41,025 bases of DNA from Fragilaria crotonensis (Eukaryota; Bacillariophyta; Fragilariophyceae; Fragilariales; Fragilariaceae), in contig JAKSYS010000577.1 of assembly GCA_022925895.1 (NCBI GenBank), positions 1 to 41,025 on the forward strand, read 5' to 3'. The notes below the pieces were generated by a model that did no database searches, was not told the DNA's origin, and was given only the letters and a program-made list of their open reading frames with translations. Of this stretch, positions 37,011 through 41,025 are shown piece by piece (the first letter of the stretch is position 1; each line of letters opens with the position of its first letter). Both the position numbers and the translations under genes were made by a program.

Positions 37011-40000
37011 TAAAATACAAAATGTGAATGTAGCATATATAGTAAAATACAAATTTGTGGATAGTAAGTCATTGCACTATATTGTCAAGTGGAAAAATGT
37101 GTGATATTGTAATTTCCCCTAAAAGAAAACTTACAGAAGCCCACGTAGACCTGGTACAAAATAACAGCAGTAACCCTGTCAACCTAAACTTATCAATGCA
37201 AATTGCATGCTTCATTTGTCGCACCATGATGCTCAAAGATCTCTCAAGATCTCCGTTGTTTTTTGAGCTGCCGTGTTTCCACAAGAGCTCCTGGACTTGT
37301 TATTGACGCCATGAGTTAAAAGCATTTGAGGAAACACCGCAGCATCAAAACTCACAAATTTATGACAACATCGGTGAACGTACCAGCCACTGCGCTCATC
37401 GGATAAATGCGACACGACGGTCTCACGCGCCATGCTTTCCAAAAAAAATTATGCATAGCAACAATAAGGTGTAAGTACGGCAGAGAACGTAGCATCGTTA
37501 TGTGTCAAATGAATCTATACGAGGATCAACGCATCCTACTAAAATCATCATCTTGATGCAACCAGCGATATGCGATATGCGATATGTCATTTGACAAAGT
37601 GGTTCCTGGTGTATGCTAGCTACTAGCTCCAATGCGGCGGTTCGAGTGCACACGGTTTTCACGTATTTTTACTGTGATTTTTCTTCATGACTTGTTGCTT
37701 TCTTCTTTCTACGTACCTCATAGTACAGTTGCACGTAGAGATTGCAAAACGTGTCGCTCCAATCAAAAACCCTCGTACAGTAAAATTATAAACATATCCA
37801 TACTCTCGATTCTCGATCACTGCCTGGCATCATCAATAAGATTATTACTATTGCACTTGTAAGTACTTGGTGCTACTTCTACTGTGTTACCTTGTTACAA
37901 CAGTCTTCTTTGCTACACCATGTTGGGGAGTACTCGAGTACATAGGAAGTCAGCTCGAACGTGCTCAAATGAGACTCCTGCTCTTGAAGGAAAGTTCTCA
38001 TCACAGCTCTCGCTTGACGTCGCAGCAATACAATACACCAGTTCCCTAAATTCGACAATACTTCCAAAGATGCTTACCAGATTTCTGTATGCAGTGCCTT
38101 CAGGTTTTGTTACATCCACTCGGCTTTTGCTTCCTCATTGAAGTTGCAAAACAGCACTGCTCGAGGCTGCATGTCACATTCAAATACCTTCTCGTAGTTC
38201 CTCCGCTCCTCAATGTGATAAGCAACAAAGAGGTTTCTTGCAGAAAGGCATACCTGTGCCACTTCTTGACTGTCAATGACATTTTGTTCCGCGTGATTTC
38301 AATTCCTCTCATTGCCGACTTCTTTTTCGTGCGCGTTTTAATTGTTGAATGATTTTTACTGACACCCCACGCTTTTGCCACGTAACTGATAGCTCATGAG
38401 TTGCCTTTGTCGTACTCTTTCCATGTTTTCCTTTGCAAGTTCATTGTTGTGTATCAGAACCAGACACACCGACAGATGACCGCCCTGCCAGAAATCGAAA
38501 AAGTTGTCGGTACTGTTGGCACAGCCGATGCTGAAGATGCTCGTTTCGAATCCCAAACTTCAAAACACTCCAAGCTCTTTGGCTTGCTATTCCTTATTCT
38601 ATCCATGTAATGAACCATCAGCAAGTGCTTCATTCTTGACGTTCTTGTGAGCATTGAATCGTTTGCCTGCTGATTTTGTTTCAGCTCGTGACACGTCCGC
38701 TTACTTGTAAGGGCCGTCATATCCCAGCATGCAGCCAACATCTCCACTTCTCTCTTGGCCATGTTCGTGCTCTTGCTGCTTTTCTGTAGCTCTCATCATT
38801 ATTAATTTCAAATTCCTCCTTGAAACTTAGACAATTTCCCACCAAAGTGGATTAAACTCCTCCAACAGCTTGGAATCTTGGGTTTGCTCGTGTTTCGCGC
38901 GGAAAGTTGAATTTGTGCATTTCTCCTTTTCAATTTGTTCAAACTCAGCATGCCCAACAGGCTAGAACTCATGAACAATCTGCTTCATGTGGCCGCACAG
39001 TACATCAGCAAATGGCGGTGTTACAGATGTCATTGTCACTTGAGGAGTTGCGCAATGGAAGCTTGCACTTTCTACCAATTTATGACTCGGACGATGCTCC
39101 AACACAGTGAACGTTGCACCGTAGAATTAATATCAGAAGCTACACGTGCGATTAGTCAAATTCTCTTCGTGGAAATTTCTTGAACCGTGTGCACTCGAAC
39201 CGCCGCCTTGGAGGTCGTAGTATAGTACTTGTACTCCGGTTTGTCATACGTACTGACTCCTGAGGAAATCATAGTATGTCATATGCATAGTGTACGTACT
39301 GTATGAAAGCTACAGTATGTCATAATCTTCATAAACAACGTTGATCACTCGAGTACAACTGGATTACCGTTAAACTGCAGGGCACGATTTTGAAACACAG
39401 TAAACTTTCTAGTCTTCCGGAACTTAATTGAAACTAAACTGCTCTTGGCGATTATCGTGTTCAGGTCTTGACCTGACTGCGCATCGCCTCGAGAGTCGTA
39501 AGATGTCTCACAAGCCTCGCCACATAGGTAGTGTGACGAAGCTCGCGTGATGGGGGAACAGTACACAACTGACAGTGTACAGTACAAACCTCCTCAGGTC
39601 ATGCATCATTGCATGGCTTCGCGAATCGGATCACGCAGGTCTTGAAAGGGCTGTTCTTCTTTGTTCTGACGCTCCCGTTCCTTTGTCGGAGCAAAGTCAT
39701 CAAGCAACGAAACGGAAGCGACAGAGAAGATATGCCTGTTCGAGGTGCAATTCCTTCATCTCGGAATTCCCTGGATCGATCTCGAAAAGCGCGTCACGAT
39801 TCAGAAGCGGGACTTTACGTTCGTTCGTTCGTTCGGTCCTACTTCTTGAAGTCTAACCCCCACCACAGAGAACCACCCTGACCTCGCATAGTGAATGCGA
39901 GGAATTGTTTTGGATACATGCACAGTAATCGACATCACGAAACATTCCCTTGATAGTTCCTTCCCGGGAATGTGAAGAAGTTTGCCCTCTTCCTCCGACA

Positions 40001-40060
40001 AGCAACGGTTGCACACGAGCCTCGCCTTTGTGCTAACCCTCATCTCTCTTGTCGTTCGTA
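37011..40060. other. No convincing gene; weak minus-strand coding traces 38100-38760
   Basis: I see no gene that I can support. The minus strand at 38762-38454 and 38381-38100 has open stretches with a basic, helix-turn-helix-like flavour (VSKNHSTIKTRTKKK) that may be transposase debris. Small tandem repeats are GCGATAT (37565-37588) and GTTC (39819-39835). GTAC-rich DNA occurs at 39210-39310. Confidence 0.35.
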
Positions 40061-41025
40061 TTACATGGCACTCGTGTATCTCAGGAAGGACTCCTTCACC
40101 ATGTTTACGTCAACATAGTGTTGGTCTATGGCGTGAGCCACCTTTCCTGTCCCGGCGGACTCCTTCCGTTTCCAACGGTTCACCACATACCGGTCCGCCT
40201 CGGTCACCTTCATTGCAACAGCTCTCGATTCCGAACCCCGTCTGAAGGATCTGAAGACGTTGAACTTATCTGGAATATCACCAGCGCCCGCGATGTCTGG
40301 CCCGAATAATCTAGGATCGTCCTCATAGATCTCCACCAGCACATCGAGGAACAAGTCGTTCATGTCGGATGTCGTAGATTGATAGCCTTGTGAGATCACA
40401 AAAGCTGGTCCCGTCGATCGACCGCAAGCCTTGTGGACAGCGATGACTCGTGCTAACCAGAGCTTTACCCGGATGCCCGACCCGGTCGAGGCGCACGAGA
40501 TGAGAAGGTGCTGCTTCGCATGATGCTCTCCCTTGAATCTTCCCAGAAGCGGAATAATCACTTCATCGGCCCCGAGGTTGCAGTGTTGGAGCAAGCCCTC
40601 CAGGTCAGCCATGAGACCCTCGGGGCTTCGTAAGGAAAGAACGAAACACACGCAGAAGTAGGCGCCAGCCATGACCCATTTGTGACGATCCTCGACTCCC
40701 TCGACCTGACGTGCTCTCTCTTCGACTCGTTCGAGCAAGCAGTGCATGATCTTGATTCCGATAGCCTGGTTTGGCCGCCAGTCCTGCCCCATTCGCTTGC
40801 TACACCCTAGCATGAATCTCTGGAACCACAACGATCCACAGGGGTCGACAGCCAATCTCTGAAACCCTGATCCCTTGCTATCCGCCAACACGAGGGGGGT
40901 GAAATTTGCCTCCCGTGCCGATCTCACCTGGTTTGAGAAGCAGGACCGAAAACGACGCACCGTGTCCCACTGTTTGTGACTGTCGGAGTAGCGGCCCGGT
41001 TCAAGGGACGAAACAATGATTTGAA
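40061..41025 (-). CDS. Tyrosine-recombinase-like ORF (Crypton-like), 5' end outside the window
   Basis: The minus-strand frame is open from the right edge (about 41023) to the TAA at 40061-40063, over 310 codons, and has no stop upstream within the window, so the gene continues to the right. I see a long helical core (WFQRFMLGCSKRMGQ, AGAYFCVCFVLSLRSPEG with a conserved-type Arg box), then LLISCASTGSGIRVKLWL, FRSFRRGSESRAVAMKV and RYVVNRWKRKE, ending VDVNMVKESFLRYTSAM, where the last Tyr is a candidate nucleophile. The layout resembles the large YR-type proteins carried by diatom Crypton elements, but I assign this from memory of the family's look rather than a search. It is intact as far as visible, unlike the other elements here. 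Confidence 0.6.
   Translation of the reverse strand, partial: QIIVSSLEPGRYSDSHKQWDTVRRFRSCFSNQVRSAREANFTPLVLADSKGSGFQRLAVDPCGSLWFQRFMLGCSKRMGQDWRPNQAIGIKIMHCLLERVEERARQVEGVEDRHKWVMAGAYFCVCFVLSLRSPEGLMADLEGLLQHCNLGADEVIIPLLGRFKGEHHAKQHLLISCASTGSGIRVKLWLARVIAVHKACGRSTGPAFVISQGYQSTTSDMNDLFLDVLVEIYEDDPRLFGPDIAGAGDIPDKFNVFRSFRRGSESRAVAMKVTEADRYVVNRWKRKESAGTGKVAHAIDQHYVDVNMVKESFLRYTSAM

Overview
The window looks like nuclear DNA of a pennate diatom, most likely Phaeodactylum tricornutum or a close relative. The strongest sign is a fucoxanthin-chlorophyll a/c antenna gene (Lhcf family) with the AAAFAP-type bipartite plastid-targeting start. Supporting signs are sparse, short GT-AG introns (70-95 nt in three genes, about 508 nt in a fourth), diatom-style Copia, DIRS-like and tyrosine-recombinase elements, and intergenic DNA full of GTAC palindromes. 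I recognise no prokaryotic features, tRNA, rRNA or CRISPR array.

Layout, left to right. 1-1.1 kb: mostly non-coding. 1.1-2.0 kb (-): a two-exon four-pass membrane protein. 2.0-6.2 kb: a CpG-poor repeat-like block, then a broken Copia pol remnant. 6.3-7.4 kb (+): a class I methyltransferase-like gene with an N-terminal signal sequence and one frame break. 7.5-9.8 kb: no convincing gene. 9.8-10.4 kb (+): a small unrecognised protein whose 3' end faces the 3' end of a very long (about 2,290 codon) coiled-coil, golgin-like gene (11.2-18.1 kb, -). That tail-to-tail junction is tandemly triplicated with a period of about 416 bp. The golgin-like gene shares a 453-bp divergent promoter interval with a Sec23/Sec24-like COPII coat gene (18.5-21.2 kb, +), which in turn converges on an M50/site-2-protease-like membrane peptidase (21.2-22.2 kb, -). 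22.2-25.2 kb holds a MITE, a CpG-depleted block and GTAC-rich DNA. 25.2-27.7 kb (+): a JmjN-JmjC-C5HC2 histone demethylase, tail-to-tail with a type II membrane glycosyltransferase-like gene (27.8-28.7 kb, -). 28.7-34.1 kb is a nest of mobile elements: a GCATGTCT microsatellite, a hAT-type non-autonomous element with a perfect 8-bp target duplication, a decayed DIRS-like element, another TIR element, a duplicated segment and a second MITE. 34.6-35.3 kb (-): the Lhcf gene. 36-37 kb: a Copia gag remnant. 37-40 kb: no convincing gene. 40.1 kb to the right edge (-): a tyrosine-recombinase-like (Crypton-like) ORF running off the window.

Functionally, the host genes centre on the secretory pathway (golgin-like tether, COPII coat subunit, membrane protease, Golgi-type glycosyltransferase), chromatin (JmjC demethylase) and light harvesting. 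They are not an operon. The only arrangements likely to matter for regulation are the shared divergent promoter and three very tight convergent 3' ends.

The most interesting observations are the triplicated gene-tail junction, the repeated (V/L)VD(H/Q)xP and GWDD motifs in the golgin-like protein, two related MITEs with different termini, the hAT-type insertion in a 7-bp microsatellite, strong CpG depletion in the repeat blocks, and a cluster of single-base frame breaks in otherwise good genes between 7.2 and 20.9 kb. The frame breaks could be assembly indels. All reading was by eye; no alignment or database search was run.
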